DNA from: Gracilariopsis chorda
Lineage: Eukaryota > Rhodophyta > Florideophyceae > Gracilariales > Gracilariaceae
Assembly: GCA_003194525.1 (NCBI GenBank)
Contig: NBIV01000308.1
Span: 1 to 64,000, forward strand
Reading direction: 5' to 3'
DNA length: 64,000 bases
Shown here: piece by piece, positions 22,953 through 34,621 of the stretch
How the letters are laid out: each line of letters begins with the position of its first letter
Numbering within the stretch: the stretch's first letter is position 1
Program-made: the position numbers and the translations under genes
Notes under the pieces: generated by a model
Seen by the model: the letters and a program-made list of their open reading frames with translations, nothing else
Told to the model about the DNA's origin: nothing
Databases searched by the model: none

Positions 22953-25187
22953 ACCAATGCTTCCCTGGAGAGATTCAGTAGCTCGCGGTGATCCGCACAT
23001 GTAACCCTATACGAAGGGGTGCCGCTTGCGGCGGCGAGTGTCCTATAGATACCCCAAACAGCGGTGCACGACAGAACGTGTAATCAAGTGTAAGCGGTTG
23101 GCTAATGATGCGCTAGGAAGGGCACGGGAAGCCGCGAGTCATGCACTAGTTTCGGAAAACCGCGTAAGGATCTAAGTCTAGGGACGTTGGTTCATGTTCT
23201 CCTTGTCCCCGTTTTCTGAGAAGTTCCAAGCGTCGGCCACTAAGTAACGCACGGACGGCCGCTCCTATCTACTGCTAATCATAAATTATCTAGATATTAT
23301 AGGCATGTGCGCCGTGGCAAGCACCTCCTGTGCGACAACCAAATTAGTGGTACAATCCACATATGAGTGGCATCACCCAGTGCACCTACCAATAGCCAAT
23401 ATGGGTATCCCTGGCTGCCTGGAATTGCCGTCCTGGTATGAACGGTCGTCAGCGACTTAGGCAAAAGTGTGCCTCGGAACGCCGAATACTCCTGATGCCA
23501 CACTTGGTTGTTCGCATCTCAGGAAGCAATAAATGTTGATGTATCATACGGCACATCAACTTAAGCGTAAGGGAAGAGCAGTGAAAAATCCCCTCTCTCA
23601 ACTTTCATTGAATCAGGCTTCAAACGGTTGTACTTCACAACCTGACGTCGAAGATTTCTGGTAGACATGTGATGATGTTCTCTTCTCTCTACCAGCTGGG
23701 CAACTCCGGACTTGGACCTGATAATTTCACTTGGCTCTCAGATGAAAGTTCTCATTGCAAGAGGTCTGCCTTGGCTGTCTTCTGGTGAAGGTCCAGCGCC
23801 GGAGCTCACCTCGACTCGGGCTTTACGGGCACTTGGATAGGTCCTGACAACTATTCCTTACTAAACAGCGTCTGCAGAGATGTCCAGAGTAGACTCTTCC
23901 GCGTTTGATGTCCTTCGAACACTTTCGTCTGGTCTGAACAAATTCCTATACCTCTGTCGGACACTATTTGGTCCTGGTTGTAAGAGATTATATATCTTCG
24001 CAGCCAAGCATCGAATATTCGGGTTAGACACCTTTCCTCTCGTGAAAGAAGAAGAACTATCCCATTAATTAAGATTGAGAGGCCGTTCCGACCACCAATA
24101 CGTAGCATACATCGTGGCCTGGAATATAAAGAGACGAATTGCCTTGATATCGGAAGTAAGGCAGACCTCCACCCCGAACGAACTTCCTATCCATGAATGT
24201 GGCAATTGTTGCAAATAACACATTTAAGTGGGTTGATAACGTTTGAAAAGAACGTAATCGATATATGTTTCCAAGTTGCAGAATGATATGCACTCGTCTG
24301 AGAGAAGCTTCAAGCGATCTGGAGCTTCTATATCTACAGCATGGTGCTTCCGTATCCGCACCAAACAGAACTGCGCCATAATACTTGCACATACGAGTAC
24401 AAGTCAGAAATCCAAATCTTTGAGAGGACATTTAGTTGTTCAATGAATATTTGCACCGCTCATCGTACAACACGCTGTAAATGTGCCAGTGATTTGTTAG
24501 TACTCCGAATGTGAAGAACGTGCACGTGCAAGGCCTTGAAGAATATTTTATGCCCTTGCATCCCAGAGATGCTTTGCTCCATATTGGGTACCTTGACGAG
24601 GTATCCAAGCAAACAGCATAACCGCCCTGTTTTGTTCATGTTGAATGAATGAAGAACGAAACGAGTTCAAGTACATCTCTTCAAAACTATGAGGTTCCAT
24701 AAAATTTGGATGAGGCTCGGTTCTAGTTCCTAAGAGCGCGTGTGCAAATTCATCGTTTAGGTTTTGATGATTAATGAGCTGCATACTTTCTCTAGGACAT
24801 TGGACTGCTCCCAACAGGGTTCCACCACGTCGTGAGTGCGGTCGATGCGAAGAATAACTCATGTCAGAATGCAGAAACCGGAGATAGATTGAGAGATTGA
24901 ATAATCACCTTTCGATAGGAACTGGAATCCATTTGCCGCTTAAGTAGATAACTGGTGTTGCAAAATAGTGTCCTGCGTGATATATACGTATACATATTGT
25001 CCTAATTGTCTCAAAATGTACCTGAAACCAGCATTAAATTGATAGTTTACATATTTAGTAATTTACTAAGTACTTATGCATTGCATTCTTATTCAGTATT
25101 GGTATCAGACACCAAAACCTATCGAGTACGATTTTATCTACGTATGCAGCGTATAGCTAACTCCTATTCTTCTTAGAGCATTCTAAG
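22953..25187. other. No recognisable gene; probably old repeat debris
   Basis: Probably includes the 5' LTR of the gypsy remnant at its left end. Minus-strand frames at 23297-23503, 23851-24431 and 24548-24862 match no family I know. Confidence 0.35.
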
Positions 25188-25440
25188 TTTGTAGTACTGT
25201 GTGGCCTACTTATGCAGTACATAGAGGAAACTTATTTTGTTAGGAGGGTACACATTTGCAGTACTGCGCAGCCTACGTAGGCAGTACAGAGACTGCAACT
25301 ATCTTTGTTACAATGGTATAAGTTTGTAGTACTAAGCAGCCTACCCATGCACTACATAGATCGCAACTAGTTTTGTTGGAAGTTTATACGTTTGCAGAGC
25401 TAAGCAGCCTGCATATGCACTACGTTAACAATAACTTTTT
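25188..25440. repeat. Tandem repeat, about 68 bp x 3.7 copies
   Basis: Copies begin with tttg(t/c)ag at 25188, 25255, 25323 and 25391, giving spacings of 67, 68 and 68. Each contains agtact followed by cagcctac and a later gca(g/c)tac. Copy 2 has the perfect palindrome gcctacgtaggc, and others keep degenerate versions. Divergence between copies shows the array is not recent. Confidence 0.75.
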
Positions 25441-25478
25441 TCTTTATAATCGTACACGGAGATGGTACTGTACGTAAT

Positions 25479-27114
25479 TTATTTTGTTGTTTGAATAGGA
25501 TACGTTTCCATTTTATCTATTGTTTTATGTGCTGACAATTTTGTAGTTAAGCTAGAATGTACTCTCAAGTTGCAGAAAACTTTTCTCACAGACTCTGGTA
25601 CTTCAGAACGCCTGCGGAGAAACTGCATCATCGAGTAGGCACTCGAATCCTCATACAACGTCCTATAATACCGTGCTCCTCCCACGGATAAAGTGCGTAT
25701 TGGTCTAACGACGTCAGTGTGTACTAGTTCTCCAGGTTTCCGAGATTCAAGACCGGTCTGGCTTGTCAATCTGGTGTCTCGCACTGACTTCGGTATCTTG
25801 CAGTTATCACAAATGCCCCACTTGGTAACTTCCCTAAGGGACATACCATCCACAATTGGAACAGTTTTGCGAAGATGTTCTTCACACAAGTGTTCCAGAC
25901 GGTTGTGCTACAACTTCGATTCAAGTATCCTCGCCTTCGACACAAGAGAGTTCGACTCAACAGCAGGATGAGAAGGTTTGAACAACGCATCATACAGTCC
26001 CGTACGCTTGCACTCTATGCCCATAAGGCAAACTTCGTTCGTCTCTGGATCGGTCACAGTGCACGTGCCATGATCAGTTCGGTTGTCACTCTTAAAAGTT
26101 ATAAAGAAACCCTTCTTCCTTATGTACACTACTGACAGGAGGTTGAAATTCAAGCCAGGAACGTACTGCACGTCTGTGATAGTTACAAAAACCTTCCTCC
26201 TGTAAATGATAGCAGTAGCACATTCGTTTTTTTTTGCAATGAACTAGTGTGTGGTTTCCATCTCCCATTTCAACAATATCACGAATAGACCTCTTCAATT
26301 CCAAAAACACTGATATGTAATTGCAAATATTCGTGGTTGCTCCAGAGTCGATAAACCACTTTGAATTAAGTCCGAAACGTTTCTCTCTGACGACTAGCGC
26401 TCTGGCAACGTTCGATCTATTCTCATTATCACCGGATCGATCAGCACCTTCATGTTTGCGCGGGCGATACTTCCTGCTCTCCGGGGTGTCGTAGCAATTG
26501 ACTTTCTTGTGACCAGGCCTTCCACAGTAATGGACTTTTATCCTAAACTTCGTCTCTGACTTTTGACGTGTGTTCAGAGCCTTCACCTTGCTGCTACTCA
26601 CTTCGAAAGTCGTCAGCAGAGTTGCTTTTTTGGAGATAAGCTGTGCAAGAGACCCAGAAAAAGACTTGTTCATTCCACGGATTACTTCAGCGGTTACATC
26701 AAAGTCATCACGTAAACCCCGCAGCAAGGCACGCAGCTGCTCTGACTCCGAAGCTATGTACCTAATCCCGCCAAGTTGAGATTCAATTGCTGATAAAAGA
26801 GCCCTAAACTCAAGCACTGTTTCACTAGGCTTCATCTTCATGGTCTGGTAGCGATCTAGTAGACCGTCCCTACTAGCCTGCGATACCGCCTGATGCTGTT
26901 CCTTGAGGGACTTGCAGACAATGAAGGAGTCTCGCATGTCCATTACAGTTGCAACACATGAGTTATGAACCAAAAGGAGTATGGTTGATAGGGCCACTTC
27001 CTTGCGACGATTAAACATCAAAACTTCGTCACTACCATTCTCTGGTTGGGTTTCGGAACCATCTACAATGCTCCAAAGTTCTTTGCTGCGCAACATCAAT
27101 TGGACCTTACGTGA
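25479..27114 (-). pseudogene. Ty1/copia gag-protease-integrase remnant
   Basis: From about 27099 the minus strand gives a copia Gag of the UBN2 type (MMLRSKELWSIVDG; SLKEQHQAVSQASRDGLL; YQTMKMKPSETVLEF). A zinc knuckle HYCGRPGHKKVNC follows whose first Cys has become Val. The protease site SKWFIDSGATTNICN comes next. A second piece holds the Gag-pre-integrase domain and the start of the integrase (CDNCKIPKSVRDTR; GELVHTDVVRPIRTL; first catalytic Asp visible). RT and RNase H are missing. The reading frame breaks near 26230 and 25890. It is too diverged from the copia piece at 6.4 kb to show shared ancestry by eye. Confidence 0.75.
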
Positions 27115-27519
27115 CCAGAGAAAGTAGTTTTGAAGTCAACAACGGTAGACGAATTTTATTCACATCAATGACAGACGTACGGTCATCCCAATGATCACTC
27201 ATCTTCAAAGAGTACGCCACCAACAAACGACCTGGGATAATTAAAGCAAAACAATGAAGATAAAGAGTACTGAGAAACAGGCGCTTATTGAGATGAAGAA
27301 AGTGTAGTGGTTGGCGTAATGGGCCAATAACCTGTTTTTTGATCACGACTTGGATGTCTCGCCTTTACTCTTAGCAGACTGTTGACTTCGCCTTAAGTAG
27401 AGAAAAATAGGACTTCATCTCCAAACCGGTCTGTAAACATGACATGAACAACTTAAGTCTCCGTAACTATATAAAGAAGAGAAAAATAGTATTCTCCTGT
27501 AGTCCACAATTCATCTTAA
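27115..27519. other. Possible copia leader/LTR, unresolved
   Basis: Sequence 5' of the copia gag. No TG...CA LTR boundary could be fixed. Confidence 0.3.
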
Positions 27520-27894
27520 GTGATTACAACGTAACCTGTCATCAACTTTTGTCAACACCAGAAATACAACGCTTTGTTCAAAGATGCTGCATCATTTCTA
27601 GGCCTCGACAGAAGCCGTTTAACGACTCACTCTGCACGAATCGAAGCAGCGCTCTCTGATTCTTTCAATAGAGCTACTGGGGATACTATAGCATTGAAGG
27701 GAAGATGGAAATCGTTCCCATCACTACAGCGCCACATGACCAATGGAAGGATATGGTTACTCCAAATGAAAACAAAGACATATTCGTGGTCGAGAATCGA
27801 TTCTTGTGCCACCGTTTTCTCATCGCTCATGATCAATTGTGATCTGTACGACAAAAGCCGTGATAGTAACCAGAACCACCGGACTAATTTTTAA
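27520..27894 (+). pseudogene. Tyrosine-recombinase C-terminal fragment (DIRS/Crypton-like)
   Basis: The reading frame has FKDAASFLGLDRSRLTTHSAR (one residue short of the full motif here), then DTIALKGRWKSFPSLQRHM. This fits the C-terminal signature of tyrosine recombinases: H-x-x-R box (THSARIEAA), GRW and a final Tyr. Here the Tyr position reads His. Such domains mobilise DIRS/Ngaro and Crypton elements. No N-terminal half or RT is seen nearby, so it is a fragment. The call rests on a short motif. Confidence 0.4.
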
Positions 27895-27967
27895 TGTTCT
27901 CTTTGAGATGAAAAAGGCGACACAGAGCGTCGCACTTGTGCACAAGCAACCGTTGCCCACGAGCATC

Positions 27968-28315
27968 TGTTCATACGTCATCTACAGTAACATTACTGAA
28001 TGACAGCTTGCTCGTTCCCTGATAATGGACCGAGCAATTGCCCAAATAGGAACCAGGCGTTTCCAAAAGAAGAACAGGACCCAAATTAGAGCGGTCCGAA
28101 TTGCGCGGGCGACAGCACAACGCACACGCAAGAACCCGTAGTTAGCGTCCATCAGGAAGGTGTGCAGTAGAAAATAAAAAGCCAACCTCCAGACGCAGAA
28201 CTCTGAAGGAAGGAGGCAGCCTCAGTAGGACTTCTGAGGTCGTTTGTGCCTGTTCATTTTCCCTGTCAGACTGCAACACGGTCGGCACTCACTTGCGTAG
28301 CGTACCCGAACAACA
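27968..28315 (+). repeat. 5' LTR of the 28-33 kb element (left edge approximate)
   Basis: The right edge caaca at 28311-28315 corresponds to caaca at 33085-33089 in the 3' LTR. The left edge tgttcatacg at 27968 is a guess from expected length and the TG rule. Confidence 0.45.
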
Positions 28316-28895
28316 TTTCCTCATTTGATTGCGAAAGAACTTGTCGGCAAGGAGCCGCACTCCCGAAACATCGGCTTGCATTCCGTTCTGTTTCAGTAAA
28401 ACTTCTACGACTTCATTAGTTTCTGGGAGCAAACTTCAGCGGAATCAGTTCCCCTTATTTAACTATCATTATTAACCTCGTGTGCGAACCGGAATCAGAT
28501 GTTGCAATATTTTGGAAAGCCTGCTTTGCAATGCAGGCATTTCTTTCGCTAGAAAAGATGATATCACGCGTTGTGCGAAGATATGTGGCGGCACCGAGCG
28601 ATGCTGCTGCAATGCGTTGTGTTTTTTATCCCAAGTCCCATACTTAGATATATTGTACTGATAATGGTTCTTGAAACGTTTCATGAATTCTTGTAGCAAA
28701 CGCATCTACGTAGAAGAGCTTTGAACGCTTTGGAAGAACGGAAATGAACAGCCGAAAAGGCGCCATTAAAGTAGCAAATCGGAACCTCCGAAGAAGTAAC
28801 AGAAAACCAGCCGCTCAGTTCACGACAGGCTCGGTCAGAAGGGAAATTCTAGCACCCAAGAAACGAAGGGAAACAAGAGCACCTGGGACAAGCCG
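28316..28895 (+). other. Degraded gag region of the 28-33 kb element
   Basis: Lies between the 5' LTR and the zinc knuckle. Only the last part, KSTWDK just before the knuckle, is readable. Confidence 0.4.
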
Positions 28896-29525
28896 TGTTT
28901 AAACAAAGAATGCGACGGTATCCACCCTATCAGAAAATGTCCCATCACGCCAAAAGAGATGCAGAACCAACTTGTGGATGAATTCTTTGGCAGCAAAAAG
29001 AAGCGCGACAAAAGCACCAAACTTGCTGCTCTCCGCTCCATGCCTAACGGAGTCCCGAACGAGAAAAAAGGACGCTACGCAATCATGTTGAACGACGTGC
29101 ACGCAATAGTTCTAGGAGATTCAGGCGCCGACATGTCTGCAATTCCGATTTCTGTATATAATGAAATCCGCCGAAAGCACCCAGAAACTCCGTTTCAACA
29201 GTTCGAGAAACCACTCGTACTCGAACCTGCGGTTAAAGTAAGGAAACAAACTGGAGTTTCGACAGCCTCCAGAAAGACTAAATTGTCTTTAACAATCGTC
29301 CTGCCCAACACTGGCCTACCTGTCCGCATCAGAGATGTAGAATTCCTCATTTCAGACGAGGAAATGGCAGAGGTGCTCTTGCGAAGACCATTGCTCAAGG
29401 CCATGGGATTCGACCTTGCGAAGCACCTGCAAAAGGTAGGTGGAGCGATCGACGGAAAATCCGAAAAAGAATTAAAGGCAAATACTATCCGGATCTTCTC
29501 CACATCCTTTAAGGGGCTGAGTTAG
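28896..29525 (+). pseudogene. Gag zinc knuckle and aspartic protease
   Basis: The knuckle CLNKECDGIHPIRKC at 28896-28940 has spacing CX4CX3HX4C. It runs in frame into a retropepsin: YAIMLNDVHAIVLGDSGADM (DSG catalytic loop), then PVRIRDVEFLISDEEMAEV with LLRRPLLKAMG as the C-terminal hydrophobic-Gly motif. The frame ends with TAG at 29523-29525. Upstream Gag is unreadable. The protease would cut the element polyprotein. A frame change separates it from RT. Confidence 0.7.
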
Positions 29526-29689
29526 AGCAATGCGGACGACGACCCAGTGAAGCCCCCGAGTGCCTACAAGCTGAATTTGGAACCGACTCCGAAGCCTTTA
29601 TTCAGGAAGCAATGGATAAGGCAGTAGCCGACGCCAGAGAGAACGGATGTCAGCGAAAAGTTCAGAATCGCTGAAGTTGCTGCTGGAAA

Positions 29690-32600
29690 GGCACCGTGAT
29701 TGTTTTAGGATCAAGCTCGGTCCAGAGCCCCTGGCGAAGGGATGACCGTTTTCCAATAAGCTTAAGCCAAACGCCAAGCCCTTCCGTTGCGCGCAGCTTC
29801 GTTACGCTCCTAACCAGAGAGTCTTTATCTGGCACACGATACAGCAGCTGAAGAAAATTGGAGCAGTCTACAAGAACCCCGGGGCGCGTTGGGCTAGTCC
29901 TGCACTTGCCGTACCAAAACCCGGAACAGATAAACTCCGATTCACAGTCGACCTCCGAGGGACAAACGCAAGGACGATTCCGCTACAATCATCAATGCCA
30001 CACCTGGAGTCACTGCTTCAGGACTGCAGCGAGATCGAATGTTTCGCAAACATCGACTTCACGCACGGCTACTGGCAAATCCTTCTAGACGCCAAGTCCC
30101 AGGAGATCATGGCAATACAAACTCCAGACGGAGTCTACTGCCCAACGCGGATCCTCCAGGGTGGAACGGACTCTGGTAATCATTTTCAATCCGTCACCAG
30201 CGAACACTTCACCGAGAAGGTGAAGCGCATGATACAGTGGTTGGATGATTTTCTAAAGAAGATGAGCTGGAAGACATCGAAGCGTTTCTTAAAGTATGCA
30301 ACGAAGTTGGTTTCAAGGTCAACCCAGCCAAGTCTTGCTTCTATTGCAAGGAAGTTAGGTTTTGCCGTCGTATCATATCCAAAGATGGAGTTCGCTTCAA
30401 TCCACGCAATATCGACGCCTTGCTTCAGATGCGGAAACCCAAGATGGGTAGCGAACTTCAACAGCTTATCTGCGCCGCGAATTGGATGAGAACCTCGATC
30501 CCGAACTTTTCGAAGATAATCCAACTGCTTCATAACCTGCTCGAAGACGCGTACAAGAAGGCCGGCAAAAGGACCAAGAAAGCAGTGGAAAAGATACGCA
30601 TTAGCGACTCATGGGGGACCGATCACGCTGCTGCATTTGAGAAAGTGGTATCACAACTGGCCGCAGCTACTAGAATTTCACTTGCGAAAAACGGTCACCA
30701 GGTTTGTTTGTTCATCAACGCCTCTGACTCTCACTGGTCTGCTATCCTCACGCAATCCCCTACCGGGGACGAGTCTAAGCCAGTGGACGAACAGCAGCAT
30801 GAGCCTACGTACTTCCTCTCGTGCGCATTCAAGGGATCCTCAGAGCGATGGAGCGTCACGGAGAAAAAGAATTATGCCATTGTCGAAGCAATGTGTCGTA
30901 TGAACTACTTGACAGCCGGAAGAACTACATCTATCTACACAGACCACGCAAATCTGGTTTATATATACGATCCATACGGTCAAGACCCCAGTATCGCACG
31001 GCACACGGCGAATAAGCTTATGCGCTGGGCCTTGAAGTCGGGCGCGTTTCGGTACATTATCGAACATGTCCCAGGAGAGAAGAACGTCTGGGCAGACATA
31101 TTGACCAGATGGGCCGTGCAGCCAAAGAATATCGTGACTCCAACAGGAGTAGGAAAACTCTGTGCGCTAATGGTCGTACCAATGAACCCCACTCTCATCG
31201 ACAAACTCGACTGGCCCACGCAGCAGGATATCAAAAAGTCGCAGGTCTCCCACTCCATGGAAGCTCCTACAGCACTCTCCAAGATATTTAGGCCCTGGAA
31301 GTGCCGTGCTGGAAAAATCTGGATCCCCGAGTCCGATTCCCATCTCCGCCTTCGCATCTTGGTTGCAGCGCACACTGGGCGAGGAGGACACCGCGCATAC
31401 GAGCGAACGAAGGCATCAATTGCCGAGCTGTTCTCGTGGAAAAATCTCACAAAGAACGTCCATCAGTTTGTCGGATCCTGTTTCCACTGCATAGCAACGG
31501 AGTCGGGCTCGGTGGTACCGAGACCCCTTGGTCATGCTCTACACGCCAGCAAGCCAAACGAGATGATCCATTTTGACTACTGCTTCATGAATAAGGGAGA
31601 TGGAGATTTACTCTATGTTTTGATCATTAATGATGACCTTTCCGGATATTCATGGTTAAAGGCTACCACTGAAGCCGACGCGGACACTACAGCTGCGACA
31701 TTTTTGGACTGGCACCCCTCCTTCATCGTATCAAGGTGCTGGATATCGGACCAGGGTAGTCATTTCAAAACTAAGCTTATGGAACGAGTCTCAGAAGCCC
31801 TGAAGGCCCAACATCATTTTACATTACCCTATTGCCCGTGGAGCAACGGATCCGTAGAAGTCGTATGCCGCGGGCTATTGAGAACAACACGTGCTTTACT
31901 TCTGAATTCCAACTCCCACATACCGCTTGGGCGTCCGTGCTGCCCATCATTCAGTCCGCTCTCAACAATGCCCCAACTCGAAGATTGAACGGAAACTGTC
32001 CGCTAGCGGTTTTCACCAGCCTCCCTAGAGATTCTCCACTGAATGCCGTTGTCAGAAAAAATAATGTAAAAGCCGTGGATAATCTCGACGTGGAAATACG
32101 AAAAGCAGTTTTGGACGTAGAAAAGTTACAAAACTCTCTCTCTAAGTTGCATAGGGAGTGCGCCGAGCGATCAAAGAAGCAGAGAAATTCTTCAGTCGAC
32201 TCCCACAACTGTAAGATAGGCATCCGTCCCATCAACTTTGTCGAACGAGATTTCGTCCTCCGCGGTGTCCTGAAAAGGGATACCGGACACAAGCCAAACC
32301 TGAAGTGGTTTTGGCCCTTTCGCATCACGCTTTGTCGGGACAATTACGTTTTTGAGGTTGAGCCTACTCACGAGCAAGAAGGAATGGGTACATGGGGGCA
32401 GGCTGAAATTCTTCTGCAAAAACGATTTCGAAGTCACTCAGGAGATCAGAGACCATCTCGCCTACCAAGCAAACGAATTGCTGACGATCGAGGAGTTTCA
32501 GGATATTCGAAGAAAGGACAGCGTACTGCAACTACTCGTGAAATGGAAGGGTTTCAGCGATCACGAGACAGATTGGGTCTCCCTAGACTCCCTACAGCAA

Positions 32601-32696
32601 GACGTACCTGTCTTGTCGAAAGAGTATATTGAAGAACTACCCACATCAGGGACGCAACGACAACGCCGAATCGCCCGAAACATCGACATTGAATAA
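29690..32696 (+). pseudogene. Pol: RT, RNase H, integrase, chromodomain; frame broken
   Basis: RT reads in one frame from about 29700: FRCAQLRYAPNQRVFIW, KNPGARWASPALAVPKPG, FANIDFTHGYWQILLDAK and IQWLDDFL (30235-30255). The polymerase box there is WLDD, not YxDD. Near 30250 the frame shifts and continues to 31988: thumb (ELQQLICAANWMRTSIPNF), RNase H (LFINASDSHWSAILT, first Asp now Asn; TDHANLVYIY), integrase HHCC (AAHTGRGGH ... CFHC) and core (HFDYCFM, SDQGSHFK, NGSVEVVCRG). Near 31900 it shifts again, with a GPF-like region (NLKWFWPFRI). The chromodomain (LTIEEFQDIRRKDSVLQLLV, KWKGFSDHETDWVSL) reads 32440-32690. At least three frame changes make it inactive. Confidence 0.75.
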
Positions 32697-32724
32697 CCGA
32701 ATTAGACATCAGATTATGGGGGAC

Positions 32725-33089
32725 TGTTGGTCTATCGAGCGAATCAAAACGTTGCCGGAAGTCAAGAGACCTATATTAGGAAGCTAGTGTTTCCTTTTCG
32801 GGGTGTGGAATTCAGATAGTTCAAATTCAATCTAGCGCTAACTGTGCAACCTACGCAGTAGTAGGTGGAACCTAGTAGTTTCCGCGGGACGCAGCCCACG
32901 CAACAAGTGACGACGAGTTCTGCGCGAGTTACAGCGCAGAATAAAAGCCCGACCTCCAGGTGCAGGTGCCTGGAGGACGGAGGCAACCTCGGATAGTCTT
33001 CTGAGGACTTGTGCCTGTTCCCTGTGCCGTTCTAGCGCTACGCGAGTCTACTGTCGGCTATCTTTTCTGCGCAGCGTACCGGATCAACA
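32725..33089 (+). repeat. 3' LTR (365 bp)
   Basis: Starts tgttgg right after the purine-rich tract attatgggggac and ends ggatcaaca, so TG...CA ends are present. Contains aataaaa near 32940 and the 7-bp stem ctccagg/cctggag. Confidence 0.65.
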
Positions 33090-34594
33090 AGAACTTACTG
33101 CTACAGCAAGGATTTGTGTCGGTGCTAGCTAGCATCGTTTCTTGCCCGTAAGTTCCTGTGAACCATTGGACCGGCGTCCATTGTCAGAGCTCATCAGGTG
33201 TGGTTTGTTGACGAAAGAATACCTCTCTCTTAATCAGGCTTTCCCGAATACTACGGGAACTGGTTCTCGCAAACTACTCGTTCTCTATCGTTCTGGCTGC
33301 GTCTATCGCGAAGTAATGGATTATTGCGCTCTTTCGGTTAACTAACTTGTGAAGTAGATTTTTGAATTTAGATAGTCGAATACGCAGAACTTATCCTGTT
33401 CACTGAGTACTAGGAGGTTCTCACTGCTCCTCCCTGAAAGGCTGGGTGGGAATTTTTCGCGAAGAAGATGGTAGAGTCGGAGTTAGAAACTCAAGCTGCT
33501 TTCGGAGCGATGAGAAAGCCAAGATCGCGAATGTCCAGAAGGAGGAGGATCGTCGCGCTATTGTCCTCATACCGAGGGAGGCGTTTGACCTTCCAACTCA
33601 GCCGCACTGACACCTACGACCCAGCAAACTGCAGTGCAACAAGAAATCTTCTTCTGCATTCCTAGAAATTCTTTTTTCGAGGGAACCGTGGAAGTACATT
33701 TAGTTGGGCCAATTAAGGTTGCGAACTGCTATGAGATGTTTTCGGTCGTTTACGGAAGTCGAATAAGCTTACTTGATCTAGTAGAGATACAACCATGAAA
33801 GATGGATTAAATAGAATAGTAGAGATGGGACTGCAACACCAGGCTTTCAAAAGGTAGAGGCTCTAAATCTCACAAACAATGTCGGCCATGACCCACATAA
33901 GTCGCATTTCGGGGGTAGTGGGTATGGTGTGAAGGAGTGCTGCAACGCATTAAAGTTCAGAAGCGAGAAGGGTTCAAGCAACATAACATGGTCTTTAGGA
34001 CTATGCGTGTAATGTAGAGTGAATAGGTGATAAGTACTTTGTTAGTGTTCATTTATTACGAACACATTGCGATGTGAGTAAATAAAGCCGCGCCTGCCTC
34101 AACTCTGGAGAAAGGGGATAGAACTGACACGAAAGAAGCACAATTCCATTTCTAGTTCCTCGCGAGGCGCAACACTTCCGATCCAACACAACTAAAGGTT
34201 TTACCCCAATTTCTCTCCAGGCACCCCCAATACTCTGCGGGGCACGTGTGTCGTAAATCTTGACTTCAAAAAGGTGAAAGGAATAGGTTTTTAAGGGCAC
34301 CGCAGAAGTGGATTTATTTGAGCCAATTTCGCTTATGAAGAGCTACAGGACGTCTGGCCGACGCTACTCTGGCAGAGGCGATCTTCGTTGTTGTTCTCTT
34401 GATCAACTACGGTATCGATCGTGTTCGATATATGATATCCTGTAGCACTTCAAGTTACCCGCCCACCACTCCCGGGAGCAGGATGTATCCTCTGGATCAT
34501 CCTGTAGGATCACAGTTCTGCTGAGATGTTGGTGATGGTTTGTTAACCTCCACCTCGCCCCGCGGTTCAAATATATGATATTTCCTTCGCCCCA
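33090..34594. other. Intergenic region, nothing recognised
   Basis: Short frames only; no domain, LTR or RNA gene is visible. Confidence 0.4.
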
Positions 34595-34621
34595 CAGTTC
34601 AAATATGTGATATTTGAACTG
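34595..34621. repeat. Perfect palindrome, 12-bp arms
   Basis: Arms cagttcaaatat and atatttgaactg flank the 3-nt centre gtg. A similar half-site cggttcaaatat lies at 34563-34574, and ttgaactg recurs at about 34638. CCCC blocks sit on both sides. It could be a MITE core or a regulator-binding site. Confidence 0.7.

Larger units (their letters stand above)
27968..33089 (+). mobile_element. Old Ty3-like LTR retrotransposon with diverged LTRs
   Basis: Gag/knuckle (28896), protease (28959-29525), RT-RNase H-integrase-chromodomain (29690-32696) and both LTRs are present in order. The LTRs share blocks (aataaaa-gcc, cctcca, cttctgagg, tgtgcctgtt, gcgtacc..aacaaca), but I judge identity only moderate by eye. 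No target-site duplication was confirmed. The same family is represented by the 4.4-6.1 kb remnant. Confidence 0.7.

Noticed and set aside
25188..25440. CRISPR-like array
   Set aside because: The repeats are contiguous 68-bp tandem units without spacers, in a eukaryotic setting.
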